Below are positions 35,585 to 45,663 of a stretch of 64,000 nucleotides of DNA, one piece after another. The notes beneath the pieces were generated by a model, which was given only the letters and a program-made list of their open reading frames with translations, searched no databases and was not told the origin of the DNA. The translations under genes were made by a program, and so were the position numbers. Source of the stretch: Halolamina sediminis. GTDB taxonomy: Archaea > Halobacteriota > Halobacteria > Halobacteriales > Haloferacaceae. The first letter of the stretch is position 1; each line of letters begins with the position of its first letter. The DNA is taken from positions 1,922,001 to 1,986,000 of the forward strand of contig NZ_CVUA01000001.1 of NCBI RefSeq assembly GCF_001282785.1, given 5' to 3'.

Positions 35585-36088
35585 TCAGTCCTCGCTGGCT
35601 TCTTCAGATTCGGCGGCTTGTTCGGCCTCCCGCTCGGCACGCTCCTCGGCGCGCTCGGAGACGGTGGTCGAGCCCCCGGCGTCCTCGATCAGCTCGGTCG
35701 CGGCGTCGCTGAACGCGTCGGCGGTGACGTGCAGCTCCTGGCGGACCTGCCCGTTGCCGAGCACCTTCACCACGTCGGCCTCCCAGCCGTCCTCGGCCAC
35801 GTCGCGAGCGTCGATGGTGTAGGCGCCGTCGTCGTTCTCGGCGACGCCCTCCGCCGCCAGCAGCGCCGCGTCCTCGTCGATCTTCTGGACGCGCACCTCG
35901 GCGACGTTGTCCTGTACCTCGTCGGGCTGGGTGAAGCCGTGCTTCGCCCAGGGCCCGTAGTGGTGCATCTCGTGTTTGCGGCTGCCCGCCTTGCCGCGGC
36001 CGCCACGGTGGCCGGCGCCGCGCCGGTTCTTGTGGCTGCCGCCGCCGTGGGTGCGGGAACCGCGCTGTCGTCGTTTCTTGCTGGTCAT
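35585..36088 (-). CDS. rpl15: Ribosomal protein uL15
   Basis: The 167-residue large-subunit protein has the basic Gly/Arg-rich start KKRRQRGSRTHGGGSHKNRRGAGHRGG that threads into rRNA, then GFTQPDEV, VAEVRVQKIDED. An acidic C-terminal tail (EERAEREAEQAAESEEASED) is typical of halophile versions. Start ATG overlaps uL30 stop by 1 nt. Confidence 0.97.
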   Translation of the reverse strand: MTSKKRRQRGSRTHGGGSHKNRRGAGHRGGRGKAGSRKHEMHHYGPWAKHGFTQPDEVQDNVAEVRVQKIDEDAALLAAEGVAENDDGAYTIDARDVAEDGWEADVVKVLGNGQVRQELHVTADAFSDAATELIEDAGGSTTVSERAEERAEREAEQAAESEEASED

Positions 36089-36546
36089 TATCGCATCGCC
36101 TCCAGGAGCGGGTCGATCTCCTCGTGGGGACCGAGTTCGCCGCCCGTGCTGTCCGGATGCTTGATGCCGTCGTGCCCGCCACGGGGCGGGTGGAGTCGCA
36201 GCGTCGGGGAGATGTTCTGCTCGCGCAGCGTCGTCTCCTCCGCCAGCAGCGCCTCCGCCAGCGCCTCGAAGCTGTCGTACTCCGTCTCCGCGGCGAGATA
36301 CTCCTCGTCGACGTCGGCCTCGCCCTCGAGCGCGTCCGCACGCGTCTCGAGCACGAGCGCCAGCGTCTCCACCGAGGGCTCACCGTGGGCGACGAAGTCG
36401 TTGACCTTCGCGACCATCCCGTCGTACGTGTCTGTCTCGGGAACGAGCGCGGCGTGGTTGACGCGGCCGATGTTGAGCATGTCCAGCGTGTCGCGCTGGC
36501 CCGCGGTCATGTCGATGTTGCCGCGGAGTTGGACGACTGCTCGCAT
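36088..36546 (-). CDS. rpl30: Ribosomal protein uL30
   Basis: The 152-residue protein is the long archaeal/eukaryal form (bacterial L30 is about 60). RAVVQLRGNIDMTAGQRDTL, LNIGRVNHAALVP and SPTLRLHPPRGGHDGIKHP are signature segments. It overlaps both neighbours by 1 nt. Confidence 0.97.
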   Translation of the reverse strand: MRAVVQLRGNIDMTAGQRDTLDMLNIGRVNHAALVPETDTYDGMVAKVNDFVAHGEPSVETLALVLETRADALEGEADVDEEYLAAETEYDSFEALAEALLAEETTLREQNISPTLRLHPPRGGHDGIKHPDSTGGELGPHEEIDPLLEAMR

Positions 36547-37199
36547 CAGTTGCTCACCCCGTCGTCGGCCTCTCGCTGGACGCGTCGCGCGCGGTCAGGC
36601 GTGCGTGCCTGCGAGGCGTTCTCGAGCGCGTTGAACGTCGCCTTCGCGAGGTTGACCGTCGTCCGCGTGTTCCCGTTGGACTGGGTCCAGGCGTCCTGGA
36701 TCCCGGCCAGTTCGAGGATGTTCCGGACGGTCTCGGCGCCGGCCAGCCCGAGCCCCTGCGGGGCCGGGATGACTTCGACCTCGACGGAGCCGGCCTTGCC
36801 TTCGGCACGCCGGGTCAGCGAGTTCACGCCGCCGGCCTGGTCCTCCCAGGAGCCGGAGCCGCGGTCGACACTGATCACGTTCAGCTTCGCGACCTCGATC
36901 GCCTTCTGGATCGCGCCGCCGACCTGATCGTCTCGCCCCTCGGCGTAGCCGAGGTAGCCGTCGCGGTTACCCACGACGACGACACAGCGGAACTTCACCC
37001 GCCGGCCCGAGTCGGTCATGCGCTGGACCATGTTGATGTCCAGTACCTCGTCCTCCATGCCGGGGAGGAGCTGGTCGACGATCTCGTGCTCCTTCAGTGG
37101 GAGCCCGGACTGCAGCGCCTCCTCCATGGAGGTGATCTCTCCGTCCTGCACTTGCTTGCCGAGCCGGGTCACCGGCTCCCAGCCGTCGTTCTGGCTCAT
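36546..37199 (-). CDS. rps5: Ribosomal protein uS5
   Basis: The 217-residue small-subunit protein has the N-terminal double-stranded RNA-binding-like S5 domain ([43 protein letters not shown]) and the C-terminal S5 domain ([20 protein letters not shown]). It contributes to decoding accuracy and mRNA entry. ATG overlaps the uL18 stop by 4 nt. Confidence 0.97.
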   Translation of the reverse strand: MSQNDGWEPVTRLGKQVQDGEITSMEEALQSGLPLKEHEIVDQLLPGMEDEVLDINMVQRMTDSGRRVKFRCVVVVGNRDGYLGYAEGRDDQVGGAIQKAIEVAKLNVISVDRGSGSWEDQAGGVNSLTRRAEGKAGSVEVEVIPAPQGLGLAGAETVRNILELAGIQDAWTQSNGNTRTTVNLAKATFNALENASQARTPDRARRVQREADDGVSN

Positions 37200-37753
37200 T
37201 CGTGGTCCTCCTGGAGCGTCTCCCGCACGTCGTCGAAGTGCTCGGGCAGCTCCGTGGCGTCGAACTCCCCGCTGTACAGATCATCCTCGAGCTGCTCGGC
37301 GTACTCGGCGATATGCTCGCCGCGGTTGCGCGACCAGTCCGCGAGGACGCTGTCACTGTGGGGGATCTCGAGCCCCGCGTCGATTGCACCTTCCTGTACT
37401 GCGAACGCCTTGTTGCCGGGCGTCGCCGTGTTGAGACCCAGATCGAGCACGGCCTCGTCGAGGCCGGCGTCGATCGCTCGCAGGCCCGCGAGATAGCCCG
37501 TCAGGTACGCGCTCGGTAGGTTCCCGGTGGGAGCCTCCCAGCCGTACTCCGACAGGTCCTCGCTGGACGCTGCGGCGTGGATCTCGTCGCCGTCGGGTCC
37601 GGGACTGGCCAGCTGCGCCCTGACGTGCTTGTTGCTCACCCGGGCGACCAGGCGAGGCTTGCCGGATTTCAGCAGGCGCAACCGCTGATGGTAGTCCGTC
37701 CGAACCTCACGGCGACGACGCATCGGCACCTTGTATCGTGGTCCTGTTGCCAT
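37196..37753 (-). CDS. rpl18: Ribosomal protein uL18
   Basis: The 185-residue protein binds 5S rRNA. It begins [20 protein letters not shown] and has [42 protein letters not shown], and the acidic archaeal tail. ATG 37753 overlaps the eL19 stop by 1 nt; the longer open frame upstream lies inside eL19. Confidence 0.97.
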   Translation of the reverse strand: MATGPRYKVPMRRRREVRTDYHQRLRLLKSGKPRLVARVSNKHVRAQLASPGPDGDEIHAAASSEDLSEYGWEAPTGNLPSAYLTGYLAGLRAIDAGLDEAVLDLGLNTATPGNKAFAVQEGAIDAGLEIPHSDSVLADWSRNRGEHIAEYAEQLEDDLYSGEFDATELPEHFDDVRETLQEDHE

Positions 37754-38220
37754 TAGTCGTCGCCTCCGATCTCGACGTCGTAGTTGTTCTCCGCGAAGGC
37801 CTCGAGGCGGGCGACGCTGTCGAACTCGCCGCCGCTTGCCTTGTTGTAGAGCTCGCGGTACTGGGAGGCGTCGAGGACCTCCTCGTCGTCGCGAAGCTCC
37901 TTCAGCCGGGAGCGCTGGGCGCGGATCCGGCTGACCCACTCGTCCTTCTCGCTGCGCCGGGCGCCGGACTTCCCCTTCCGGGAGCCGGCACCGGTCTGGT
38001 GCCCGTAGTCGCGCTTCGCTTTGCGGTCGCGGGCACGGCCGCGGGAGTTGGACTTCTCGTCTTCCGCGCGGATCGTTCCGTCCGCGATCAGATCGCGGAT
38101 GTCCTCGCGGGTGATCGCGTCCGCGAGCTCGTCCTGTGCCTCCGGATCGAACCAGACGCGGTTCTCGCCGACGTCCAGCTCTTCGGCTGCGAGTCGCTTC
38201 TGTGCGCTCAGATCCGTCAT
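37753..38220 (-). CDS. rpl19e: Ribosomal protein eL19
   Basis: The 155-residue archaeal/eukaryal large-subunit protein has [42 protein letters not shown], and the long basic helix [25 protein letters not shown] that reaches across the subunit interface. ATG overlaps the eL32 stop by 4 nt. Confidence 0.97.
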   Translation of the reverse strand: MTDLSAQKRLAAEELDVGENRVWFDPEAQDELADAITREDIRDLIADGTIRAEDEKSNSRGRARDRKAKRDYGHQTGAGSRKGKSGARRSEKDEWVSRIRAQRSRLKELRDDEEVLDASQYRELYNKASGGEFDSVARLEAFAENNYDVEIGGDD

Positions 38221-38924
38221 TCCTCTACCTCCACTTCGACGTAGGTCGGGTTGAGGACACGAATACCGGCGTCCTCACACTCCTCCTCGATGCGCTCGCG
38301 CTTGCGGGCGCCGACCTTCGAGGCGATGCGGACCGCTTCCGTGTCGCCGTCGACGCCGTCGAGGTCGTCGACGTTGTGGACGTACACTTCCTCGAAGCCG
38401 CTCGGGTGCAGGTCGCGTGCGGCCTTCGGCGAGCGGAAGCCCGCCTCGACCTTCGGACCCTTGCCCTTGATCGAACGGCGCTGCTTCGAGAGGGTACCAC
38501 GGGGGCGCCGCCACGAGGTGGGGACCCGCTTCTTCTTGTGGTAGTCCTGTCGGTTGAACTGCGGCTTGCCCTCGCGGTGCTTCTGGGCGAGCGCGGCCGC
38601 GGTGTCGTCGTCGAGGTCGGGCGTCTTGTCGGCGTGGCCGCGAGGCTGGAGCTCCGTCTCCACTTCTTCGTCCTCGTCGGCCTCCTCCTCGTCTGCCTCG
38701 TCCTCGATCTCGGCCTCGGTCTCCTCTTCGACTTCGAGGCCACCGACGTCGGCCTTGATCCGGGCCGCGAGGGCGTTGCCGACCCCGTCGACCTCGGCGA
38801 GTTCGGACTGCGAGGCGGCCTTGAGGTCCTCGACGGAGTCGTAGCCGGCCTCCGCGAGCGTCTCGGCCTTGGAGGGCCCGACGCCGCTGATGTCCTCGAT
38901 CTCCTCGGGTGCGTCGTCAGCCAT
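38217..38924 (-). CDS. rpl32e: Ribosomal protein eL32 with N-terminal helix-hairpin-helix extension
   Basis: The 235-residue protein has the eL32 core in its C-terminal 130 residues ([37 protein letters not shown]). Ahead of it are a helix-hairpin-helix pair ([44 protein letters not shown]) and a Glu/Asp linker (about 65-95). This extension is a known haloarchaeal feature. Overlaps uL6 stop by 1 nt. Confidence 0.96.
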   Translation of the reverse strand: MADDAPEEIEDISGVGPSKAETLAEAGYDSVEDLKAASQSELAEVDGVGNALAARIKADVGGLEVEEETEAEIEDEADEEEADEDEEVETELQPRGHADKTPDLDDDTAAALAQKHREGKPQFNRQDYHKKKRVPTSWRRPRGTLSKQRRSIKGKGPKVEAGFRSPKAARDLHPSGFEEVYVHNVDDLDGVDGDTEAVRIASKVGARKRERIEEECEDAGIRVLNPTYVEVEVEE

Positions 38925-39460
38925 CAGGCATCACCCGTGGGTTTCTGCGTGATGTACACGCCGTCCTGGAACACGCGGTTGTCCTTGTCGCTGACCCGCG
39001 TGAGCTGTTCGATGTCCGCTGCGGTCTGGCCGACGGCCTCCTTGTCGGAGCCCGACAGGGTGAGCTGCTCGCCGTCGACTTCGACCTGCGTGTCGCCCCG
39101 GATCGGCGTCCGCCGCGGGGCGCGCTCGCCGAGGAAGTTCTCGATGACGATCTCCTCGCCCTGCACTTCCACCTGCATCGGGAAGTGGGCGTAGAAGACC
39201 TCCATCTCGTAGGTCCAGCCCTCGGTTACGCCGTGGAACATGTTCCGAACGTGGCTCTCGAAGGTGCCGACCGTCGCGCGGGTGTTGGCGTCCGAGTCCT
39301 CGGGCGCCTCGATCACCACGCTGTCGTCCTCGACGCTGACGTCGACGTCGGGGTACCAGAGGCGTCGGGTGACCGAGCCGTTGGGACCCTCGACGGTCAG
39401 GTCGAGATGGTCGAGCTCCGCGGAGACGTCGTCCGGGATAGTGAGTTCTGTTCTGCTCAT
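38924..39460 (-). CDS. rpl6: Ribosomal protein uL6
   Basis: The 178-residue protein binds near the sarcin-ricin loop. It has two similar L6 domains: [27 protein letters not shown] at the start and the second repeat [44 protein letters not shown]. Normal length; overlaps uS8 stop by 1 nt. Confidence 0.97.
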   Translation of the reverse strand: MSRTELTIPDDVSAELDHLDLTVEGPNGSVTRRLWYPDVDVSVEDDSVVIEAPEDSDANTRATVGTFESHVRNMFHGVTEGWTYEMEVFYAHFPMQVEVQGEEIVIENFLGERAPRRTPIRGDTQVEVDGEQLTLSGSDKEAVGQTAADIEQLTRVSDKDNRVFQDGVYITQKPTGDA

Positions 39461-39852
39461 CAGTAGACGTATGCGATTATCTGGCCACCGATGCCCTGTT
39501 CGCGGGCCTCGTAGTGGCTCATGACGCCGTGGCTGGTCGTGACGATGAGCGACCCGTAGTCACGGGCCGGGAGGAACCGCTTCTCCCACTGCTCGTACTC
39601 GTCAGCGCCGACCGAGTAGCGGGGCTTGACCGCCCCGCAGTCGTTGATGGCGCCACTCAGTTCGACCTCGAACTTGCCTGCTCGGCCGTCGTCGACGAAC
39701 TCGAAGCCGCCGATGTACCCGCGGTCGTAGAAGACCTCGAGGATACTGCCGATCACGTTCGAGGCGGGTGCTACCGTGTGGTCGAGGTGCCCGACGCTCT
39801 CGGCGTTGTCGATGCCGGAGAGGGCACTCACCAGTGGGTCGTTTCCTGCCAT
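39460..39852 (-). CDS. rps8: Ribosomal protein uS8
   Basis: The 130-residue small-subunit assembly protein has [41 protein letters not shown], and the C-terminal signature [27 protein letters not shown] 39852 begins MAGNDPLVS. Two nt separate it from the uS14 stop region. Confidence 0.97.
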   Translation of the reverse strand: MAGNDPLVSALSGIDNAESVGHLDHTVAPASNVIGSILEVFYDRGYIGGFEFVDDGRAGKFEVELSGAINDCGAVKPRYSVGADEYEQWEKRFLPARDYGSLIVTTSHGVMSHYEAREQGIGGQIIAYVY

Positions 39853-39854
39853 AG

Positions 39855-40046
39855 TTATCGATACTTCCGGAAGCCCATGCTGCGGGCGATCTCTCGGAAA
39901 CACTGCCGGCAGACGAAGACGCCGTACTTGCTCACCAGCCCCTCGGTGCGCTCGCAGCGTCGGCACTGCCGCTCCTGCGTGCTGCCCTGGGTGGCGTGCT
40001 CGCCGGTCTCTTCGTTCCCGGTGTGTTCGCCGTCTAGTTCACTCAT
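39855..40046 (-). CDS. rps14: Ribosomal protein uS14 (zinc form)
   Basis: The 63-residue protein carries a zinc finger, [15 protein letters not shown] and CRQC, followed by the conserved [14 protein letters not shown] end. The N-terminal 25 residues are an acidic/Gln-rich extension. It overlaps the uL5 stop by 4 nt. Confidence 0.96.
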   Translation of the reverse strand: MSELDGEHTGNEETGEHATQGSTQERQCRRCERTEGLVSKYGVFVCRQCFREIARSMGFRKYR

Positions 40047-40567
40047 TCGTCGATCTCCACGTCGAACTCGGTCTCGAGGAACGCGATGGCGTCCTCGGCG
40101 GTCATGCGGTGCGTCTCGGGGATCGACCGGGTGCCCTGGTCGCGCTTGGCGACGCGGTAGCCCGGTCGGACCAGCGTGACTGTCACGTCGAGCCCGTAGA
40201 TCCCCGTCTGGGGGTCGTACTCCTGGCTCGGGAACGCGGTGTGCTCGTCGACGCCGAAGCTGACGTTGCCGGCCTCGTCGAACTGTGAGGCGCTGATCTC
40301 CGCCAGCGGGAGCGCCGTCTCGAGGAACTCGCGGGCGTCCTCGTTCCGGAGGGTGACCTTCGCGCCGATCGGGTCGCCCTCGCGGATGTCGAACGCCTGC
40401 ACGGTGCGCTTCGCCGAGGTTCGGACCGACTGCTGGCCCGTGATCTCCTCGACGATCTCCTCGGCGTTCCCGAGGTCGCGCCCGCCCTGGCCGACGCCCA
40501 TGTGGACGACGACCTTCTCGATGGACGGTTCGCGCATCGGGTGGAACTCCGCTTCGGCTTCACTCAT
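40043..40567 (-). CDS. rpl5: Ribosomal protein uL5
   Basis: The 174-residue protein binds 5S rRNA and contacts P-site tRNA. It has [49 protein letters not shown], and [22 protein letters not shown] 40567 (MSEAEAEF) is chosen over an ATG/GTG three to nine bases upstream; it overlaps the eS4 stop by 8 nt. Confidence 0.96.
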   Translation of the reverse strand: MSEAEAEFHPMREPSIEKVVVHMGVGQGGRDLGNAEEIVEEITGQQSVRTSAKRTVQAFDIREGDPIGAKVTLRNEDAREFLETALPLAEISASQFDEAGNVSFGVDEHTAFPSQEYDPQTGIYGLDVTVTLVRPGYRVAKRDQGTRSIPETHRMTAEDAIAFLETEFDVEIDE

Positions 40568-41264
40568 CGTCATCACCCACGAAGTTCTCGTCGATGGTGA
40601 CGACGTACTCCTCGACGGTCTCGAAGGAGCCGTCGTCGGTGGCGACGGTGACGCTGTTGCGGCCGGAGCCGGGGGTGACGAGGATCTCCTCGACCTCGCC
40701 GATCTCGCCGGCGTGCTGGCCGTCGACGGCGGTGACGAGCGCGCCCTCGCCGTACTCGAAGTGTGCGACGATCTCCTTGTCCTCGTTGTCGATCACCAGC
40801 GAGTCGCCCGCGCTGTACTCGTCGGCGTCCTCCTCGTGGAGGGTGGTGCCGTCGTGCAGCGAGAGCTGGAACGCGCCGCCGCTGACCTGGCGCTTGTCGG
40901 TGATCTTCCCGAGTCGGGAGGCCGCGCTCTCCTCGTCGATCGGGGTGAGCGCGAGGCGGCCGCCCTCGCCGGGGAACACGCGGAAGTACTCCTCGCGGGC
41001 CGGGAACGCCAGGATGTCGAACATCCCGATCGGCCGGGCCTCGTCGGCGACGGCGTCGCCGTTGACGAGCACCGCGTCGTTGTTCAGCGCGTAGCGAGCC
41101 TCCTTGCGGGAGTCCACGTAGCCGAGCACGTCCCGGAGCACGATGAGCAGGGGAACCCCGTCCTCACCGTGGGGGCCGGCGTCGGCCTTGACCGTGAACG
41201 TCTCCTCCTTCCGTTCGACCGGCCAGGAGTTCGGTACCGAGAGTCGCTTCTGATGGTTCGTCAT
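40560..41264 (-). CDS. rps4e: Ribosomal protein eS4
   Basis: The 234-residue archaeal/eukaryal protein has an S4-type RNA-binding region ([26 protein letters not shown]), then LHDGTTL and a KOW segment ([23 protein letters not shown]). Starts [20 protein letters not shown]. Overlaps uL24 stop by 4 nt. Confidence 0.97.
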   Translation of the reverse strand: MTNHQKRLSVPNSWPVERKEETFTVKADAGPHGEDGVPLLIVLRDVLGYVDSRKEARYALNNDAVLVNGDAVADEARPIGMFDILAFPAREEYFRVFPGEGGRLALTPIDEESAASRLGKITDKRQVSGGAFQLSLHDGTTLHEEDADEYSAGDSLVIDNEDKEIVAHFEYGEGALVTAVDGQHAGEIGEVEEILVTPGSGRNSVTVATDDGSFETVEEYVVTIDENFVGDDDE

Positions 41265-41617
41265 TCGTTGTCCTCCTCGAGACGCGCCTGCCGGATCTCG
41301 TCGTCGAGATCCAGTTCGGTCACGCGGACGTTCGAGGCGTCGAGCGGCCGGGGAACCTCCTCCCCGTCCGTCTTCTCCACGGTGACCTCCTCGACGTGGA
41401 TGACCTCGCCCCGGAGATCGACCTCCAGGACTTCGCCCTCCTCGCCGGCGTGGTCGCCGCGGAGCACCTCGACGGTGTCGCCCGCGTTGACGCGGACGTT
41501 CCGCTGGCCGTACTCCTCGCGGAGCTCGGCCGTCAGCGTGGCCCGAACCTGCTTCTGCTTCTCGTGCAGGTCGGCGTCTCGCTTCTGGTTTCGTTGTTTG
41601 CGTGGCTGTCGTGTCAT
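41261..41617 (-). CDS. rpl24: Ribosomal protein uL24
   Basis: The 118-residue assembly initiator has the basic start [22 protein letters not shown] and a KOW motif ([27 protein letters not shown]). Archaeal length. Two nt separate it from the uL14 stop. Confidence 0.97.
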   Translation of the reverse strand: MTRQPRKQRNQKRDADLHEKQKQVRATLTAELREEYGQRNVRVNAGDTVEVLRGDHAGEEGEVLEVDLRGEVIHVEEVTVEKTDGEEVPRPLDASNVRVTELDLDDEIRQARLEEDNE

Positions 41618-41619
41618 GC

Positions 41620-42018
41620 TTAGACGATCATCGTCGCCGTGCTGGCGATGGTGCCGAACCGCTCAGCGACCTCGCGAGCGACGGGCCCCTTGATCTCCGT
41701 ACCGCGGGGCTCCTCGTTCTCGTCGATGATGACGGCGGCGTTGTCCTCGAACTTGAGGCGCTCGCCGTTCGGTCGCCGGATCGGCTTTCGCTGGCGAACG
41801 ACCACCGCTTCGAGCACCTGGCGGCGCATTTCGGGCGTGCCCTTGGTGACCGAGACGGTGATCTTGTCGCCGATGCCGGCTTTCGGGTGACGGTTCTTCG
41901 TCCCCGAGTAGCCGGTGATGCTGATGACCTTGAGCTCGCGGGCGCCGGTGTTGTCGGCGCAGACGATCTTCGAGCCCTTCTCCAGACCCTGCGTGACGTC
42001 GGCTTTCAGCGCCTCCAT
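41620..42018 (-). CDS. rpl14: Ribosomal protein uL14
   Basis: The 132-residue protein has [20 protein letters not shown] and [36 protein letters not shown], the universal uL14 core. It sits at the subunit interface. Two ATG codons are adjacent (42021 and 42018); the upstream one overlaps the uS17 stop as ATGA and may be the true start. Confidence 0.97.
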   Translation of the reverse strand: MEALKADVTQGLEKGSKIVCADNTGARELKVISITGYSGTKNRHPKAGIGDKITVSVTKGTPEMRRQVLEAVVVRQRKPIRRPNGERLKFEDNAAVIIDENEEPRGTEIKGPVAREVAERFGTIASTATMIV

Positions 42019-42347
42019 CATTCACCCCCGTCGTCGAGAACGTCGACGACGACGTGCGATTTGGTCTTCGAGAGCGGTCGTGTCTCTGCGATGCGAACCG
42101 TGTCACCCTCCTCCGTGTCCACACACGGCGGCAGGTGTGCCGGGACGCGGGATCGACGCTTCATGTACCGATCGTACTTCGGCACACGAACGTCGTACTC
42201 CCGCTCCACGACGACGGTCTTGTCCATGTCGGTGGAGGCGACTTCACCCTCGAGCGTCTGCCCGCGCACGGAGAGGTCCCCGTGGAACGGACAGTTCTCG
42301 TCGGAGCAGGTCTCCTCCGGTTGTTCTACGTTTAGTCCGATTGCCAT
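42018..42347 (-). CDS. rps17: Ribosomal protein uS17
   Basis: The 109-residue archaeal form has an N-terminal extension with [10 protein letters not shown], then the OB-fold core ([60 protein letters not shown]). It overlaps the RNase P component 1 gene by 16 nt. Confidence 0.97.
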   Translation of the reverse strand: MAIGLNVEQPEETCSDENCPFHGDLSVRGQTLEGEVASTDMDKTVVVEREYDVRVPKYDRYMKRRSRVPAHLPPCVDTEEGDTVRIAETRPLSKTKSHVVVDVLDDGGE

Positions 42348-42835
42348 GTCGAATCACCCCCGCGCTCGGTTCGCGCGGTGGGTCGTGAGAGCAGTCGTTC
42401 GCCATCCACCGTTACGTAGACCGTATCCTGGCACTCGCCGGTTCGGGGAGAGTCGTCCTCCTCGAACTGGCTCGCCCCCCGACCCTGACTCCGGGGCGGG
42501 GCGGACGGGCCAGACTTACCGGGGCGGACCCCGGCAGTTTCCGTCCCGAGTTGGGATACGGACCCGGACGCCTCGGCGGCGCCCGCGGCTTCATCTGCGG
42601 CGGGAGCGACGCTGGCTCTCGCAGCGTCCTCCGCGTTCGTGATAGCGAACTCGAAGCAGCTCCCCGACTTGGGGACCTGCCGCACCCGACGCCCGTCGTC
42701 GACGTGGAACGTCTTCATCGTCTCGACCACGACGCGGCCGCTGATCCCGACGAGGTCGGGGTTGGCGGCGTCGGCTACCCGGACGGGCAGCCCGTTGAGC
42801 TCGTGTCGTGTGAGGGTATCGGGTGTGAGTGCCAT
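42332..42835 (-). CDS. rnp1: RNase P protein component 1 (Rpp29/Pop4) with long insert
   Basis: The 167-residue protein has the Rpp29 Sm-like barrel: [50 protein letters not shown], then [20 protein letters not shown]. Between the last two segments (residues about 70-132) lies a low-complexity Ala/Gly/Ser/Pro-rich insert not expected in the fold. Its place between uL29 and uS17 is the standard archaeal order. The other RNase P subunit in this window is at the left edge. Confidence 0.93.
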   Translation of the reverse strand: MALTPDTLTRHELNGLPVRVADAANPDLVGISGRVVVETMKTFHVDDGRRVRQVPKSGSCFEFAITNAEDAARASVAPAADEAAGAAEASGSVSQLGTETAGVRPGKSGPSAPPRSQGRGASQFEEDDSPRTGECQDTVYVTVDGERLLSRPTARTERGGDSTWQSD

Positions 42836-42841
42836 CGTGCG

Positions 42842-43069
42842 TTACTCCTGAATCTCGGCCGCTTCGACGTCGTCGCCTTCCTCGTTCTGGATCGTCTTGA
42901 TCCGGGCGATCGTGCGGCGAAGCTCGCCGACGCGGCCGGGGTTCTCCGGCGCGCCACCCGCCGCCTGCACGGCGCGAGCGTTCAGGAGCTCGGTCTCGAG
43001 CTCCTCGAGCTCGGCCGCCCGCTCGGCGGGCGTCATGTCTCTGATCTCTTCAGTGTAGAGAATCGCCAT
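42842..43069 (-). CDS. rpl29: Ribosomal protein uL29
   Basis: The 75-residue two-helix protein sits near the exit tunnel: [34 protein letters not shown] and [19 protein letters not shown]. Normal archaeal size with an acidic end. Confidence 0.96.
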   Translation of the reverse strand: MAILYTEEIRDMTPAERAAELEELETELLNARAVQAAGGAPENPGRVGELRRTIARIKTIQNEEGDDVEAAEIQE

Positions 43070-43072
43070 GTA

Positions 43073-44035
43073 TTACTCCTCCGTTTCCTCGTCGTCTTCG
43101 GCGTCTTCGGCCTCCTCCATCTCGGAGACGAGATCGGCCGCTTCCTCTTCGACGTCCTCGTCGAGCTCCTCCTCGTCGGCCGTCTCCACGGCCTCCTCGG
43201 ATGCGGTCTCGACGTCGTCTTCCTCGACGTCCTCGGTCTCCTCGGCGGCCTCGACGACCTCCTCGGCGGCCTCGACGACCTCCTCGACGACCTCCTCGTC
43301 GATGACTTCCTCGGGATCCTCGTCGGGGAGCTCGGGCTCCTCGTGCTCGGGCGCCTCGGGGATCTCCTCCTCCTCGACGTCGGCGAGCAGCTCCTCGACG
43401 CCCTCGCCGGTCTCGGCCTGCTCGACTTCCGGCGGCTCCGAGGTCTCGGTGATCTCGAAGTCGTCGGGGAGCTCCGCGTCCGGTCCGATGACCTTGACGT
43501 TGACCCCGATGGTGCCAAGCTTCATCACGGCGACGCCCTGGCCCTCGTCGACGACCGACTGGGCGGGCTCGCCGTTGTGCTTAATGTAGCCGCGGTTGAA
43601 CTTCTCGACGCGCGAGCGAGCGCCGGTGACCTTCCCCGAGAGGACGATCTCCGCGCCCAGCGCGCCGGCCTCCATCATGCGGTCGATGGTGGTGTGGCCC
43701 GCCTTGCGGAAGTACCAGCCACGCTCCAGTGCGTTGGCCAGTCGGTCCGCGACGATCTGTGCGTTGAGGTCGGGTTCGTCGACCTCCTGCACGTCGATCT
43801 GCGGGTCCTCCATGTCGAAGCGGTCCTCGAGCTCGGTCGTGATCTTCCGGATGTTCTTCCCACCCTTCCCGATCACCATCCCGGGCTTCTCGGCCTTGAG
43901 GACGATCTGGGTCCCCATCGGCGTCTTCGCGATGTCCATGCCGCCGTAGCCGGCGCGGCTGAGCTCGTCCGCGAAGAACTCGTCGATCTGGCTCCGCTGC
44001 AGGCCGTTCTCGATGAACTGCTGTTCGTCCGCCAT
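43073..44035 (-). CDS. rps3: Ribosomal protein uS3 with long acidic C-terminal tail
   Basis: The 320-residue protein has the KH domain (GTQIVLKAEKPGMVIGKGGKNIRKITTEL) and the S3 C-terminal domain (GAEIVLSGKVTGARSRVEKFNRGYIKHNG) in its first 200 residues. The remaining 120 are almost all Glu, Asp, Val and Ala, with repeated EEVVEAA units. Haloarchaeal S3 is usually extended, but this tail is long. The gene overlaps uL22 by 1 nt. Confidence 0.96.
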   Translation of the reverse strand: MADEQQFIENGLQRSQIDEFFADELSRAGYGGMDIAKTPMGTQIVLKAEKPGMVIGKGGKNIRKITTELEDRFDMEDPQIDVQEVDEPDLNAQIVADRLANALERGWYFRKAGHTTIDRMMEAGALGAEIVLSGKVTGARSRVEKFNRGYIKHNGEPAQSVVDEGQGVAVMKLGTIGVNVKVIGPDAELPDDFEITETSEPPEVEQAETGEGVEELLADVEEEEIPEAPEHEEPELPDEDPEEVIDEEVVEEVVEAAEEVVEAAEETEDVEEDDVETASEEAVETADEEELDEDVEEEAADLVSEMEEAEDAEDDEETEE

Positions 44036-44499
44036 CAGTTATCTTCCTCCTCTTCGAGGATGATTTCCACGTCCACTTCGACGGTGTTCCAGGGGTCGGC
44101 GGTCCCCATCGCGCGGGGGTTTCGGCCGACCTGCTCGCCGACCTTGTGGGCCGCGACGTGGGAGATGGTCATCTCCTCGCCGTCGAACCCCTGATGGTCG
44201 GCGTTGTTCTTGGCGTTGGTCAGCAGCTTGAGGAAGTCCTTGCTGGCCTTCTCCGGGAAGCGGCCGGCGTCCCAGCCGTCGATGTCGGATCGGTGTCCGA
44301 CGCCGCTGTTGTGCTGCTTGAACGGCACCGAGCGGTCGCCCTCGATAACCGCGTCGAGGTACTCCTCGGCCTCGGTGACCGTCTTGCCTTTGATGGCCTT
44401 CGAGATGGCCTTGCTGTGCTTCAGGCTGATCTGACGCTCCCGCAGCATGGCTTTCGCCGTGGTCTCCGGGTCGGCGTCGACACTGTAGCTGATTCCCAT
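44035..44499 (-). CDS. rpl22: Ribosomal protein uL22
   Basis: The 154-residue protein lines the exit tunnel: MGISYSVDADPETTAKAMLRERQISLKHSKAISKAIKG, VPFKQHNSGVGHRSDI, and the loop GRFPEKASKDFLKLLTNAKNNADHQG. Archaeal length. Confidence 0.97.
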   Translation of the reverse strand: MGISYSVDADPETTAKAMLRERQISLKHSKAISKAIKGKTVTEAEEYLDAVIEGDRSVPFKQHNSGVGHRSDIDGWDAGRFPEKASKDFLKLLTNAKNNADHQGFDGEEMTISHVAAHKVGEQVGRNPRAMGTADPWNTVEVDVEIILEEEEDN

Positions 44500-44502
44500 A
44501 GG

Positions 44503-44925
44503 TTACTTGAGTGGCACGAACTTCGAGGACCGGGTCGCGCCGATGCCGGCCTGACCGTGCTCGACGGTGGATCGGGTGAGGTGGAACTCACCGAGGTAGT
44601 GGCCGATCATCTCCGGCTCGACCTTCACGCGGTCGAAGCTGTGGCCGTTGTACACCTCGAAGGTGAGGCCGACGAACTCGGGCAGGATCGGCATGTCCCG
44701 GAGGTGCGTCCGGAGCGGATCGTTCGCGGTCTCCTCCTCGGTCGCGTCCCGGGCTGCCTCGACCAGCTTGCGGTGGTCGACGCCGAGTCCCCGGTCGATA
44801 GTTCGCCGCACGCGGGCGGGTAGCAGTTCCACGACCTCGTCGAGATCCATCTCTTCGAGGTCCTCGAGCGTGTGACCGCGGTAGGTGAACTCCCCTTCGC
44901 GGCCGGTTCGGTATTCCGAGCTCAT
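44503..44925 (-). CDS. rps19: Ribosomal protein uS19
   Basis: The 140-residue small-subunit head protein has [31 protein letters not shown] and the core [39 protein letters not shown]. Ends [10 protein letters not shown]. Confidence 0.97.
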   Translation of the reverse strand: MSSEYRTGREGEFTYRGHTLEDLEEMDLDEVVELLPARVRRTIDRGLGVDHRKLVEAARDATEEETANDPLRTHLRDMPILPEFVGLTFEVYNGHSFDRVKVEPEMIGHYLGEFHLTRSTVEHGQAGIGATRSSKFVPLK

Positions 44926-44928
44926 GGT

Positions 44929-45660
44929 TTACTCTCCCCCCTTGCCACCGCTGCGGCCGGTGCGCTTGGAGGCGATGTCGCCCACCTTCCGTCCCGGCGG
45001 GGCGTCCCGCGAGACGGACTTGGGCTGACCGGGGTGCTGGCGGCCGCCGCCACCGAACGGGTGGTCGACGGCGTTCATCGCGACCCCACGGACACGCGGG
45101 TATTTGGTCCCGCGGGCCTTCATCTTGTGGTGCTTGTTGCCGGCTTTGACGAACGGCTTCTCCGTTCGCCCACCGCCGGCGACGACGCCGATGGTGGCTC
45201 GGCAGGCCGGCGGGAGCCGGCGAACCTCGCCGCTGGGCAGCTGGACGACCGCGACGTCGCGGTCGTGGCTCATCAGCTGTGCCGAGACGCCGGAGGCGCG
45301 GGCGAACTTCCCGCCGTCGCCCACCTGGCTCTCGACGTTACAGATCGGGATCCCCTCCGGGATCTCCGCGAGCGGCAGCGTGTTACCGGGCTTGATCTCG
45401 GCGGAGACACCCACCTGCAGGGTGTCGCCGACGGCGATACCTTCGGGAGCGAGCACGAGCCGACGGTCGCCGTCCTCGAACTCGACGTCCGCCAGCGGCG
45501 CGCTGCGGGCGGGGTCGTGTTCGATGTCGACGACTTCGCCGGAGATCGTGTCGTGCTCCTCGCTTTTCTTGTGTTCGAGGTCAGCTTTGTAGCGGTGGGA
45601 AGGCGCCCGGAACGTGGGCGTCCCGCGGCCACGCCGCTGCCCCTGAATTCGTCGTCCCAT
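44929..45660 (-). CDS. rpl2: Ribosomal protein uL2
   Basis: The 243-residue protein is essential for peptidyl transferase centre assembly. MGRRIQGQRRGRGTPTFRAPSHRYKADL, the SH3-like core and the GVAMNAVDHPFGGGGRQHPGQPKSVSRDAPPG loop with the conserved His are all present. Confidence 0.98.
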   Translation of the reverse strand: MGRRIQGQRRGRGTPTFRAPSHRYKADLEHKKSEEHDTISGEVVDIEHDPARSAPLADVEFEDGDRRLVLAPEGIAVGDTLQVGVSAEIKPGNTLPLAEIPEGIPICNVESQVGDGGKFARASGVSAQLMSHDRDVAVVQLPSGEVRRLPPACRATIGVVAGGGRTEKPFVKAGNKHHKMKARGTKYPRVRGVAMNAVDHPFGGGGRQHPGQPKSVSRDAPPGRKVGDIASKRTGRSGGKGGE

Positions 45661-45663
45661 GTG

